A stretch of 64,000 nt of DNA from Streptomyces sp. TBY4 (GTDB lineage: Bacteria > Actinomycetota > Actinomycetes > Streptomycetales > Streptomycetaceae): contig NZ_JANAVF010000006.1 of assembly GCF_024213195.1 (NCBI RefSeq), positions 186,001 through 250,000 on the forward strand, read 5' to 3'. The notes beneath the pieces are model-generated. The model did no database searches and was not told the DNA's origin. It worked only from the letters and a program-made list of their open reading frames with translations. The position numbers were made by a program, and so were the translations under genes. The stretch's first letter is position 1, and the number at the start of each line of letters is the position of its first letter. This document shows, one piece after another, positions 35,685 to 45,126 of this stretch.

Positions 35685-37175
35685 ATGGATCTTGAGACGT
35701 TCCGCAAGCTCGCGGCCGACCGCCGCGTCATCCCCGTCAGCCGCAAGCTGCTGGCGGACGGGGACACGCCCGTCGGGCTCTACCGCAAGCTGGCCGCAGA
35801 ACGCCCCGGGACGTTCCTCCTGGAGTCCGCCGAGAACGGCCGCTCCTGGTCGCGCTACTCCTTCGTCGGCGTCCGCAGCGCCTCCACCCTCACGGTCCGG
35901 GACGGTCAGGCCCACTGGATCGGCACCCCGCCCGTCGGCGTCCCGACCTCCGGCGACCCGCTGGAGGCCCTGCGCCGGACCGTGGAGGCCCTGCACACCC
36001 CCCGGGACCTGGCGTCCGGCATGCCGCCCTTCACCGGCGGCATGGTCGGCTACCTCGGCTACGACATCGTGCGCCGCCTGGAGCGCATCGGCGAGCACAC
36101 CCGGGACGACCTCGAGCTCCCCGAGCTGACCATGCTGCTCACCTCCGACCTGGCGGTCCTGGACCACTGGGACGGAACCGTCCAGCTCATCGCCAACGCC
36201 ATCAACCACAACGACCTCGCGGCGGGCGTGGACGAGGCGTACGCGGACGCGGTGGCCCGCCTCGACGCCATGGAGGCCGACCTCGCGCGGCCCGCCCCGT
36301 ACCAGCCGATGCCGCTGCCCGACTCCGAGCTGCCGGAGTACTCGGCCCTGTGGGGCGGCGAGAAGTACCAGGCCGCCGTGGAGGACGTGAAGGAGCGGAT
36401 CCGGGCCGGCGAGGCCTTCCAGGTGGTGCCCTCGCAGCGGTTCGAGACCCCGTGCAGCGCCTCCGCGCTCGACGTGTACCGGGTCCTGCGGGCCACCAAC
36501 CCCTCCCCGTACATGTACCTCTTCCGCTTCGAGAACGGCTTCGACGTCGTCGGGTCCAGCCCCGAGGCGCTGGTCAAGGTCGAGGACGGGCGGGCCATGG
36601 TCCACCCGATCGCCGGCACCCGGCACCGGGGCGCCACCCCGCAGCAGGACAACGAGCTCGCCGACGAGCTGCTGGCCGACCCCAAGGAGCGCGCCGAGCA
36701 CCTCATGCTCGTCGACCTCGGCCGCAACGACCTCGGCCGGGTCTGCGAGCCGGGTTCGGTGGAGGTCGTCGACTTCATGAGCATCGAGCGGTACTCGCAC
36801 GTCATGCACATCGTCTCCACCGTCACCGGGCGGGTCGCCGAGGGCAGGACCGCCTTCGACGTGCTCACCGCCTGCTTCCCGGCGGGCACCCTGTCCGGGG
36901 CGCCCAAGCCGCGCGCCATGCAGATCATCGAGGAGCTGGAGCCCACCCGCCGCGGGCTGTACGGCGGCTGCGTCGGCTACCTCGACTTCGCCGGGGACTC
37001 CGACACCGCCATCGCGATCCGCACCGCGCTGCTGCGCGACGGGAAGGCGTACGTGCAGGCAGGCGCGGGTGTCGTCGCCGACTCGGTGCCCGAGCTGGAG
37101 GACGCGGAGTGCCGCAACAAGGCCGCCGCGGTGCTCCGCGCGGTCGCGGCGGCGAACCGCCTCCACGGCGCCTGA
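35685..37175 (+). CDS. trpE: Anthranilate synthase component I
   Basis: The product has 496 residues. Chorismate-binding core motifs are FQVVPSQRFE, HPIAGTRHRGAT, LMLVDLGRNDLGRVCEPGSV and FPAGTLSGAPKPRAMQIIEELE. The N-terminal half has the LLESAENGRSWSRYSFVG start that includes the tryptophan-feedback serine. It makes anthranilate with a TrpG subunit encoded elsewhere. There is no Trp-rich leader peptide in the 31-base gap after hisI. Confidence 0.97.
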   Translation: MDLETFRKLAADRRVIPVSRKLLADGDTPVGLYRKLAAERPGTFLLESAENGRSWSRYSFVGVRSASTLTVRDGQAHWIGTPPVGVPTSGDPLEALRRTVEALHTPRDLASGMPPFTGGMVGYLGYDIVRRLERIGEHTRDDLELPELTMLLTSDLAVLDHWDGTVQLIANAINHNDLAAGVDEAYADAVARLDAMEADLARPAPYQPMPLPDSELPEYSALWGGEKYQAAVEDVKERIRAGEAFQVVPSQRFETPCSASALDVYRVLRATNPSPYMYLFRFENGFDVVGSSPEALVKVEDGRAMVHPIAGTRHRGATPQQDNELADELLADPKERAEHLMLVDLGRNDLGRVCEPGSVEVVDFMSIERYSHVMHIVSTVTGRVAEGRTAFDVLTACFPAGTLSGAPKPRAMQIIEELEPTRRGLYGGCVGYLDFAGDSDTAIAIRTALLRDGKAYVQAGAGVVADSVPELEDAECRNKAAAVLRAVAAANRLHGA

Positions 37176-37198
37176 GCCCGTAGGGGATAGTGGGGTAC

Positions 37199-37861
37199 GT
37201 GAGTGCCGTACCCCCGCCCCGAACCGAACACGCCGATGCCGCCGAGACCGGGGCCCCCTCGGGCCGCGGCGGCCGCCGCAGCGTGGCCGTCGCCCTGCTG
37301 CTCGGCGCGCTCGGCGCCACCGTCGTCCTGCTCGCCTCCGGCCGCGTCTGGGCCCGGGGCGTCGCCGCCGTCGGCGGCGGCTCGCTGCCGGTGACCGCCG
37401 ACGGGCGGGCCGTCACCGGCCTGCCCGCCGCCCTGGCCATCGTGGGGCTCGCCGCCCTGGTCGCCGTCTTCGCCGTCCGCGGCCGGAGCCGGCTGCTGGT
37501 CTCGGCGCTGCTCGCGCTGAGCGGCCTGGGTGCGGCCCTGGCCGCCCTGGCCAACGCCGACGGGCGCAGCGCACTGGACGCGGAGGCGGCCCGTACGACG
37601 GCCGACACGGCGGCCCAGGTGGCCGGCCTGACCCATACGGCATGGCCCTACGTGACGGCGGCCGGCGGGGCGCTGATCCTGCTGGCGGGACTGCTCGCGC
37701 TGCGCTTCGGGCGCGCCTGGCCCGCGATGGGCGGGCGCTACGAGCGCGACGGCAGCCCGCGCCCCCGCAAGGCGGCCGTGGTGGACCCGGACCGGCCCGA
37801 GGACCTGTGGAAGGCCCTGGACCGGGGCGAGGACCCGACGGGTCCCGATCCGACCCCGTGA
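37199..37861 (+). CDS. TIGR02234-type Trp-region membrane protein
   Basis: The product has 220 residues from the GTG at 37199; a GTG at 37190 is possible. Four membrane segments (~25-48, 75-95, 100-122, 150-172) surround an extracytoplasmic loop with GGGSLPVTADGRAVTGLPAA. The charged C-terminus has DPDRPEDLWKALDRGEDPT. This arrangement is the conserved actinobacterial membrane protein found next to trpE. Function unknown. Confidence 0.85.
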   Translation: MSAVPPPRTEHADAAETGAPSGRGGRRSVAVALLLGALGATVVLLASGRVWARGVAAVGGGSLPVTADGRAVTGLPAALAIVGLAALVAVFAVRGRSRLLVSALLALSGLGAALAALANADGRSALDAEAARTTADTAAQVAGLTHTAWPYVTAAGGALILLAGLLALRFGRAWPAMGGRYERDGSPRPRKAAVVDPDRPEDLWKALDRGEDPTGPDPTP

Positions 37862-37957
37862 ACGAGGCCGTCCGCCGGTGCGGGACAATGACCATCGAGC
37901 GTTCGACACAGCATGTGCGGCGTGCGACAGAGCACACCCGAGTACGAGGAGCAACTC

Positions 37958-38209
37958 ATGGCGGGCACTAGCCACGGACACACCCCGGCCGCCTGGACCG
38001 GTGTCATCATCGCAGTCATCGGTTTCTGCATCTCCGGCGCCTTCATGGTCCTGGCGAACCCGCTGGGCTTCTACGCGGGCCTCGTCGTCGTCGTCATCGG
38101 CGGTGTCGTGGGCATGGCGATGAAGGCCGCGGGCATGGGCGCGCCGAAGGCCGCGCACAAGGACCTGTCCGAGGTCATCGCCGCGAACCGCGTCGCCGCG
38201 AAGGTCTGA
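37958..38209 (+). CDS. HGxxPAAW-motif small membrane protein
   Basis: The product has 83 residues with GAGGAG upstream. The N-terminal HGHTPAAWTGV motif sits immediately before two membrane helices (~12-34, 37-58). A basic C-terminal tail with DLSEVIAANR follows. This family lies in the trp region of many actinobacteria. Function unknown. A terminator follows. Confidence 0.85.
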   Translation: MAGTSHGHTPAAWTGVIIAVIGFCISGAFMVLANPLGFYAGLVVVVIGGVVGMAMKAAGMGAPKAAHKDLSEVIAANRVAAKV

Positions 38210-38238
38210 CCGGGCGGTAGCGCACACGCGGGTTTTCG

Positions 38239-38269
38239 AAAGGCGCGGCCCTGTCGGGCTGCGCCTTTT
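38239..38269 (+). terminator. Terminator with T-tail
   Basis: A 13-bp stem including one G-U pair (38239-38251 with 38256-38268), a TGTC loop and a TTTT end. It probably ends the hisI-trpE transcript. Confidence 0.8.
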
Positions 38270-38272
38270 GTC

Positions 38273-38749
38273 ATGAGCGGAGAGAATCAGCGGGTGGACG
38301 CCTCCTCTGGAACGACCGACCTCGCGCCGCCTCCCGCGCCCGCGCCCGTATCCCGGGCCGGCCGGCTGGCGCGTCCGGCGCTCGTGCTGGGTGCGGCCGC
38401 CGCGGCCCTCGCGTACGTGGGGACCGTGGATCCGAACGAGCCGGGCCACTATCCGGTCTGCCCGCTGTTCCGGCTGACGGGGGTCCTGTGCCCCGGCTGC
38501 GGAGGGCTGCGCAGCGCCCACGCGTTCGCCCATGGCGATCTCGTGACAGCTATCGGGGCAAATGCCATGGCGGTCGCCGGCTACTTCTTCTTCGCCGGTT
38601 TCATGGTCCTGTGGCTGGTTCGGGCCTATCGGGGGGTGGCGTCCCCGAAGCTCGTCGTACGGCCGTTGTACTGGTGGGCGCTGGGCGTGGTGGCCGTCGT
38701 CTTCTCCGTTGTCCGGAACCTGCCCATGGGCTCCTTCCTGGCCCCCTGA
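38273..38749 (+). CDS. DUF2752 membrane protein
   Basis: The product has 158 residues. An Ala/Pro-rich start precedes three membrane segments (~35-50, 95-118, 130-148). CPLFRLTGVLCPGCGGLRSAHAF holds the conserved C-P-x-C-G motif of DUF2752. It starts four bases after the terminator hairpin. Function unknown. Confidence 0.85.
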   Translation: MSGENQRVDASSGTTDLAPPPAPAPVSRAGRLARPALVLGAAAAALAYVGTVDPNEPGHYPVCPLFRLTGVLCPGCGGLRSAHAFAHGDLVTAIGANAMAVAGYFFFAGFMVLWLVRAYRGVASPKLVVRPLYWWALGVVAVVFSVVRNLPMGSFLAP

Positions 38750-38775
38750 GGCCCGGCAGAAGCAACGATTCCGGA

Positions 38776-38792
38776 TGTCCACTTAATGGGAC
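38776..38792. promoter_or_regulatory. Imperfect palindrome upstream of trpC
   Basis: TGTCCACTTAATGGGAC is an AT-centred imperfect inverted repeat (GTCC/GGAC arms), 120 bases before trpC and the only AT-rich patch in the gap. A possible operator. Confidence 0.3.
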
Positions 38793-38848
38793 GCCGTCAA
38801 CCGCGTGCGGAGGGCAAGGCGTCCTGCGGATACCATTTGAACTGCTGA

Positions 38849-38874
38849 CCTTGCAGTTGTACGTGTCTGCAAGG
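38849..38874 (+). promoter_or_regulatory. Hairpin in the trpC leader
   Basis: CCTTGCAG (38849-38856) pairs perfectly with CTGCAAGG (38867-38874) around a 10-base loop, ending 37 bases before the trpC start. There is no upstream reading frame with Trp codons, so classic attenuation is unlikely. Confidence 0.35.
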
Positions 38875-38911
38875 CGGCCGACCGTCATCGACCCGGAAGG
38901 GGGCCGCTCGC

Positions 38912-39721
38912 GTGAGTGTGCTCGACGAGATCATCGAAGGGGTCCGCGAAGACCTTGCCGAACGGCAGGCTCGCGTCAGCCTCGACGAGCTCAAGGAGCG
39001 TGCCGCCAAGGCGCCCCAGGCCAAGGACGGCGTCGCTGCCCTGCGCGGCGACAGCGTCAAGGTGATCTGCGAGGTCAAGCGTTCCAGCCCCTCCAAGGGT
39101 GCGCTGGCCGCCATCGCCGATCCGGCCGGGCTCGCCGCCGACTACGAAGCGGGCGGTGCGGCGGTCATTTCCGTCCTCACCGAGCAGCGTCGTTTCGGTG
39201 GCTCGCTGGCCGACCTGGAGGCCGTCCGCGCCCGCGTGGACATCCCGATCCTGCGCAAGGACTTCATCGTCACGGCGTACCAGCTGTGGGAGGCCCGCGC
39301 CTACGGCGCCGACCTCGTGCTGCTGATCGTCGCGGCCCTGGAGCAGGAGGCCCTCGTCTCCCTCATCGAGCGGGCCGAGTCCATCGGCCTCACCCCGCTC
39401 GTCGAGGTCCACGACGAGGAGGAGATCGAGCGTGCGGTCGCGGCGGGCGCCAAGATCATCGGCGTCAACGCCCGCAACCTGAAGGACCTCAAGGTCGACC
39501 GCTCCACCTTCGAGCGGATCGTCGGCGAGATCCCGGCCCACATCGTCAAGGTTGCCGAGTCCGGCATCCGCGGGCCGCACGACCTGATCGCCTACGCGAA
39601 CGAGGGCGCGGACGCCGTCCTCGTCGGGGAGTCCCTGGTGACCGGCCGCGACCCGAAGGCGGCCGTGGCCGACCTCGTCGCCGCCGGCGCCCACCCCGCC
39701 CTGCGCCACGGGCGGAGCTGA
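38912..39721 (+). CDS. trpC: Indole-3-glycerol phosphate synthase
   Basis: The product has 269 residues from a GTG. VICEVKRSSPSKGAL has the catalytic Lys/Glu, ISVLTEQRRFGGSLADL, ILRKDFIVTAYQLWEARAYG, IIGVNARNLKDL and VKVAESGIRG follow. It makes indole-3-glycerol phosphate from CdRP. It starts a separate trp transcript with trpM, trpB and trpA. Confidence 0.97.
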   Translation: MSVLDEIIEGVREDLAERQARVSLDELKERAAKAPQAKDGVAALRGDSVKVICEVKRSSPSKGALAAIADPAGLAADYEAGGAAVISVLTEQRRFGGSLADLEAVRARVDIPILRKDFIVTAYQLWEARAYGADLVLLIVAALEQEALVSLIERAESIGLTPLVEVHDEEEIERAVAAGAKIIGVNARNLKDLKVDRSTFERIVGEIPAHIVKVAESGIRGPHDLIAYANEGADAVLVGESLVTGRDPKAAVADLVAAGAHPALRHGRS

Positions 39722-39730
39722 CCCGTCCCC

Positions 39731-39940
39731 ATGGCCCGAAACCGCCCCTCCGTCCGCACCCGACCGGGCTCCGGCCTGGCCGGTGTGCCGACGGCGCACG
39801 CGCCCCTGGCGCGCGGCTGCCGCCCTCGCGGCTGCCGCGCCCCGGCCCGGCGCGTGCGCGGGCGGCGGGTCCGGTACGTGATCGGCTCCGAGCCCGGTCA
39901 GGTCAACGGCATGCGATGGCGCCCCGGAGCCGCGTCGTAA
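39731..39940 (+). CDS. trpM: TrpM-like small protein between trpC and trpB
   Basis: The product has 69 residues, strongly basic and Arg/Gly/Pro-rich, with RGCRPRGCRAPARR and a C-terminal RVRYVIGSEPGQVNGM. Its position between trpC and trpB matches trpM of Streptomyces coelicolor, a small gene reported to modulate tryptophan synthesis. I assign it on position and the conserved-looking C-terminal motif. The ribosome-binding site is weak, so the start is uncertain. Confidence 0.6.
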   Translation: MARNRPSVRTRPGSGLAGVPTAHAPLARGCRPRGCRAPARRVRGRRVRYVIGSEPGQVNGMRWRPGAAS

Positions 39941-39955
39941 CGAGGACCGCCGCAC

Positions 39956-39976
39956 GCGGTGTACGTCGTACACCGC
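39956..39976 (+). promoter_or_regulatory. Perfect hairpin between trpM and trpB
   Basis: GCGGTGTAC-GTC-GTACACCGC: nine paired bases on each side, in the otherwise gene-free 199-base gap before trpB. It could be a partial terminator or an RNA-level control site. Confidence 0.4.
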
Positions 39977-40139
39977 CTGCTTCGGCGTCCCCCTCCACGG
40001 TCCGCCACCCCGAGCCGCCGGCTCCGGGGCGGACCGCTCCGCACCGTCGTACGGCATGCCCCAGCGGGGTGTGCGCGTCCGGGGCGGACGGCGCAATACG
40101 GTGAAGACATCCGCGTCGCATCCGTAGGAGTACCTGGGC

Positions 40140-41401
<1,262 letters not shown>

Positions 41402-41405
<4 letters not shown>

Positions 41406-42214
41406 GCGGCAACATCGAACTCCTCTCGGCCACCCTCGCCAAGGCGAAGTCCGAGGACCGCGCGGCCCTCGTCGCCTACCTCCCGGCCGGCTTCCCGACC
41501 GTGGACGGTGCCATCGAGGCCGTCAAGGCCGTCATCGCCGGCGGCGCGGACGTGGTCGAGATCGGCCTCCCGCACAGCGACCCGGTCCTGGACGGCGCCA
41601 TCATCCAGACCGCCGACGACATCGCCCTGCGCGGCGGGGTCAAGATCGCGGACACCCTGCGCACCGTCCGCGAGGCGCACGAGGCGACCGGCGCCCCGAT
41701 CCTCGTCATGACGTACTGGAACCCCATCGACCGCTACGGCGTCGAGCGGTTCACCGCGGAGCTCGCCGAGGCCGGCGGCGCGGGCTGCATCCTGCCCGAC
41801 CTGCCGGTCCAGGAGTCCGCGCTGTGGCGCGAGCACGCGGCCAAGCACGGTCTGGCGACCGTCTTCGTCGTGGCTCCCAGCAGCAAGGACGAACGCCTCG
41901 CCACCATCACCGCGGCCGGCTCCGGCTTCGTCTACGCCGCGTCCCTGATGGGCGTCACCGGCACCCGCGAGTCGGTCGGCAACCAGGCGGCCGACCTGGT
42001 CCGCCGCACCCGCGCCACCAGCGACCTGCCGGTCTGCGTGGGACTGGGCGTCTCCAACGCCGCCCAGGCCAAGGAGGTCGCGGGCTTCGCCGACGGGGTC
42101 ATCGTCGGCTCGGCCTTCGTGAAGCTGCTGCTCGACGCGCCGGACCTGCCCGCAGGGCTGGCCGCCGTGAAGGCACTGGCGGGCGAGCTCGCCGCGGGCG
42201 TGCGCCGGAGCTGA
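41402..42214 (+). CDS. trpA: Tryptophan synthase alpha chain
   Basis: The product has 270 residues from a GTG and a TIM barrel. AYLPAGFPT, VEIGLPHSDPVLDG (catalytic Glu), LPDLPVQES (catalytic Asp) and GLGVSNAAQAKEV are present. It cleaves indole-3-glycerol phosphate and passes indole to TrpB. Its last 20 bases, including the stop, are duplicated directly downstream. Confidence 0.97.
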
Positions 42215-42234
42215 CGGGCGTGCGCCGGAGCTGA
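42195..42234. repeat. Perfect 20-bp tandem duplication at the trpA stop
   Basis: CGGGCGTGCGCCGGAGCTGA occurs at 42195-42214 and again at 42215-42234. The first copy encodes the last six residues and TGA of TrpA. Confidence 0.95.
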
Positions 42235-42305
42235 ACGGGCGGCGCGTTCGATCGGGCAGCCGGACCCCTGAACGGGTTCTGTAGCCCGATCGGGTGGAAG
42301 TGGGG

Positions 42306-42333
42306 GCAGGGAGGCACGAGAGTGCCTCCCTGC
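42306..42333 (+). terminator. Terminator of the trpC-trpA operon
   Basis: GCAGGGAGGCAC (42306-42317) pairs perfectly with 42322-42333 around a GAGA loop. TTCGTTT follows. Confidence 0.9.
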
Positions 42334-42348
42334 TTCGTTTGGCCGAAC

Positions 42349-43389
42349 GTGAGCGACATGAACGACGGTGCGAACCGCGATGCGACCAAACGATCGGCCC
42401 GCGAGCGACTCCAGCTGGAGCGCGAGAAGCAGAAGGCGAGGGACAAGCGCAGGCGCACCCTCGTCGTCTCGGCGGCGGTGGTCGGCGTGCTCGGACTGGC
42501 GGCCGTCGTCGGCCTGATCGCGGCCAACGCCGGCAAGGGCGGATCCTCCGCCAAGGGCGGCCCGCTGGTCGCCCCGTCCGGGGCCACCGGCAAGGACGCG
42601 CTCGCCATCCAGACCGGCAAGGGCGAGGCCCCCTCCACGCTGACCGTGTGGGAGGACTTCCGCTGCCCCGCCTGCAAGGCCTTCGAGACCAACTACCGGG
42701 ACACGATCCACGAGCTCGAGGCCAAGGGCCTCCTCAAGGTCGAGTACCACCTCGTCACCCTCATCGACGGGAACATGGGCGGCAGCGGCTCGCTCAAGAG
42801 CGCCAACGCGGCGGCCTGCGCCCAGGACGCCGGGAAGTTCGCCCCGTACCACGACGTGCTCTTCGACAACCAGCCGGAGGAGACCGACGACGCCTACGGC
42901 AAGAACGCCAAGCTGCTGGAGCTCGCCGGGAAGGTCGACGGACTGGACACCCCCGCCTTCCGCACCTGCGTCGAGGACGGTACGCACGACAGCTGGGTGA
43001 ACAAGTCGCAGGACGCCTTCCGCACCGGCAAGTTCCGCGGGACCCCGACCGTGCTGCTCGACGGCAAGGACATCTTCGGGGACCAGGCCAACCCGCTGAC
43101 CCCGCAGAAGCTGAAGGAGACGGTGGAGGCGGCCGGCAAGAGCGGCCCCGGCGCCGCGAAGGCCTCCCCGTCGGCGTCCGGGTCGCCGTCGGCCAAGGGC
43201 TCGGCCTCGCCGTCGGCCTCCGCGCAGGGCTCGGGGAAGGCCTCCTCCGGCCGGTCGGCCACGCCTTCGGCCTCCTCCGCGGGCGCCTCCGCGGCCCCGT
43301 CGGCACGCTCGGCGGGGCGGTCTTCCAGCGGCGCTCCGGGCTCCGCCGACGCCTCCGGGGAGCATGCAGGGATGCCCATGGGGCACTGA
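42349..43389 (+). CDS. Membrane-anchored DsbA-like thioredoxin-domain protein (2)
   Basis: The product has 346 residues from the GTG at 42349; an ATG at 42358 is possible. Charged N-terminus (ERLQLEREKQKARDKRRR), membrane helix (~37-60), then a DsbA-type domain with C106-P-A-C109 and cis-Pro loop GTPTVLLDG (~235). Residues ~265-346 form a Ser/Ala/Gly/Pro-rich tail ending EHAGMPMGH. A paralogue of the protein at 11210-12007. The gene is 54 bases beyond the trp terminator. Confidence 0.88.
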   Translation: MSDMNDGANRDATKRSARERLQLEREKQKARDKRRRTLVVSAAVVGVLGLAAVVGLIAANAGKGGSSAKGGPLVAPSGATGKDALAIQTGKGEAPSTLTVWEDFRCPACKAFETNYRDTIHELEAKGLLKVEYHLVTLIDGNMGGSGSLKSANAAACAQDAGKFAPYHDVLFDNQPEETDDAYGKNAKLLELAGKVDGLDTPAFRTCVEDGTHDSWVNKSQDAFRTGKFRGTPTVLLDGKDIFGDQANPLTPQKLKETVEAAGKSGPGAAKASPSASGSPSAKGSASPSASAQGSGKASSGRSATPSASSAGASAAPSARSAGRSSSGAPGSADASGEHAGMPMGH

Positions 43390-43467
43390 CGGCCGTCTCG
43401 ATTCGGCAGCAGCTTGCCGGGCGGGTTGCGGTCACCACCGTCCGGCAAGGTAGCGTCGGGTCTTGCC

Positions 43468-44520
43468 ATGAACCTTGCCTTCATTCCCAGTCCGTCGACG
43501 GGCGTGCTCCATCTCGGACCGATCCCGCTGCGCGGCTACGCGTTCTGCATCATCATCGGCGTCTTCGTCGCCGTCTGGCTCGGCAACAAGCGCTGGGTCG
43601 CGCGCGGCGGTAAGCCGGGCACGGTCGCGGACATCGCCGTGTGGGCCGTGCCGTTCGGCCTGGTCGGCGGTCGCCTCTACCACGTGATCACCGACTACCA
43701 GCTCTACTTCGGCGAGGGCCGCGACTGGGTCGACGCCTTCAAGATCTGGGAGGGCGGCCTCGGCATCTGGGGCGCCATCGCGCTGGGCGCGGTCGGTGCC
43801 TGGATCGGCTGTCGCCGGCGCGGCATCCCGCTGCCGGCCTGGGCCGACGCCCTGGCCCCCGGCATCGCGCTGGCCCAGGCCTGCGGACGCTGGGGCAACT
43901 GGTTCAACCAGGAGCTGTACGGCCGCGCCACCGACCTGCCGTGGGCGGTGGAGATCACCGACGGCCCGAACCGGGTCGCCGGGACCTACCACCCGACCTT
44001 CCTCTACGAGTCCCTCTGGTGCATCGGTGTCGCCCTGCTGGTGATCTGGGCCGACCGCCGCTTCAAGCTCGGACACGGGCGGGCGTTCGCGCTGTACGTC
44101 GCCGCGTACTGCGCGGGGCGCGGCTGGATCGAGTACATGCGGGTCGACGAGGCCCACCACATCCTCGGCCTGCGGCTCAACGTCTGGACCGCGATCGTCG
44201 TCTTCGTGCTCGCCGTGGTCTACCTGGTCCTGTCGGCGAAGCTGCGGCCGGGCCGCGAGGAGGTCGTCGAGCCGGGCGCTGACGCCGTGGCCGGCGCCGA
44301 GGACGGGGACACCCCGGCCGGCGAGGCCAAGGCCGACGACAAGGCCAAGGCCGAGGTGAAGGCAAAGGCTGCCGACGAGGCGAAGGCCGGGGCCAAGGGC
44401 GAGCCCACGGGCGAAGCCGCGGACAAGGCCGACACCGAGGCGGCTGCCGAAGGCAAGGACGCCGACGGCAAGGACAAGGAAAAGGCCGAAGCCGAGGCCC
44501 CCGGGGCCAAGAAGCTCTGA
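43468..44520 (+). CDS. lgt: Prolipoprotein diacylglyceryl transferase
   Basis: The product has 350 residues and seven membrane segments. GLVGGRLYHVITDYQLYF covers the catalytic His region, then GRWGNWFNQELYGR and YHPTFLYESLWC. It attaches diacylglycerol to lipobox cysteines, the first step of lipoprotein maturation. The enzyme core ends near residue 272. A ~75-residue Lys/Ala/Glu/Asp-rich tail follows, longer than in most Lgt proteins. Confidence 0.96.
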   Translation: MNLAFIPSPSTGVLHLGPIPLRGYAFCIIIGVFVAVWLGNKRWVARGGKPGTVADIAVWAVPFGLVGGRLYHVITDYQLYFGEGRDWVDAFKIWEGGLGIWGAIALGAVGAWIGCRRRGIPLPAWADALAPGIALAQACGRWGNWFNQELYGRATDLPWAVEITDGPNRVAGTYHPTFLYESLWCIGVALLVIWADRRFKLGHGRAFALYVAAYCAGRGWIEYMRVDEAHHILGLRLNVWTAIVVFVLAVVYLVLSAKLRPGREEVVEPGADAVAGAEDGDTPAGEAKADDKAKAEVKAKAADEAKAGAKGEPTGEAADKADTEAAAEGKDADGKDKEKAEAEAPGAKKL

Positions 44521-44535
44521 CCGGAGCAACGGTCG

Positions 44536-44578
44536 AACGGGAGGGGCGCCGCGCACACCGCGCGGCGCCCCTCCCGTT
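44536..44578. terminator. Bidirectional terminator
   Basis: A 19-bp perfect stem (44536-44554 with 44560-44578) with a five-base loop, between convergent lgt and the SRPBCC gene. Confidence 0.92.
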
Positions 44579-44584
44579 CCGCGT

Positions 44585-45088
44585 TCACCGGCGCGGCAGC
44601 CGCGTGATCACCCCGCGCAGCAGGTGGACGTACGGACTCCAGCGCGCGGGCCGCGCGACCGTACCGGAGCAGGCCAGCTCCGCGCGGTCCAGGGCGTCCT
44701 CGGCGAGCGCGTCGTGCAGCCACCGGAACACCAGCGGCCAGCTGACCCGCGCCGGACCGTGCACGGTCATCGCGAGGGTGTGGCGCAGCAGCGTGCGCTC
44801 CCCGTCCTCCAGCGGGTGGACGGTGAACTCGTGGTAGCCGTCGAAACCGCGCGGGCCGGTGAACTCGAAGCGGGCGCGCACCCCCGGCTCGTAGGCCGAC
44901 ACGGTGTACCGGATCGGCCCGTGGCCGCCCCTCGCTCCGGCCGAAAGAGACGGGTCGAGCCGCATCGCCGGCCAGCTCGCGTACGGCCAGAGCCGGTCTT
45001 CGGCCCCGGAGGCCAGCGAGTCGACCAGTCCGCCGACCCGCTCCCCGTCCGCCTGCAGGATCCTCTCGTGCACGTTCAGTACTGCCAT
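44585..45088 (-). CDS. SRPBCC (START-like) family protein
   Basis: The product has 167 residues. A single helix-grip domain: MAVLNVHERILQADGERVGG, a strand-rich middle (GPIRYTVSAYEPGVRARFEF, HEFTVHPLEDGERTLLRHTL) and a long C-terminal helix (RWLHDALAEDALDRAEL). Proteins of this fold bind hydrophobic ligands or act as polyketide cyclases. No specific role is evident. It lies 38 bases after the CitE-like gene and may be the last cistron of that operon. Confidence 0.75.
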   Translation of the reverse strand: MAVLNVHERILQADGERVGGLVDSLASGAEDRLWPYASWPAMRLDPSLSAGARGGHGPIRYTVSAYEPGVRARFEFTGPRGFDGYHEFTVHPLEDGERTLLRHTLAMTVHGPARVSWPLVFRWLHDALAEDALDRAELACSGTVARPARWSPYVHLLRGVITRLPRR

Positions 45089-45126
45089 CGGAACACCCCC
45101 GACTCAGCGCGCCAGCGCTTCGTTGA

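Noticed and set aside
39941..40139. Additional small gene between trpM and trpB
   Set aside because: The short frames there lack ribosome-binding sites and codon bias; only the hairpin stands out.
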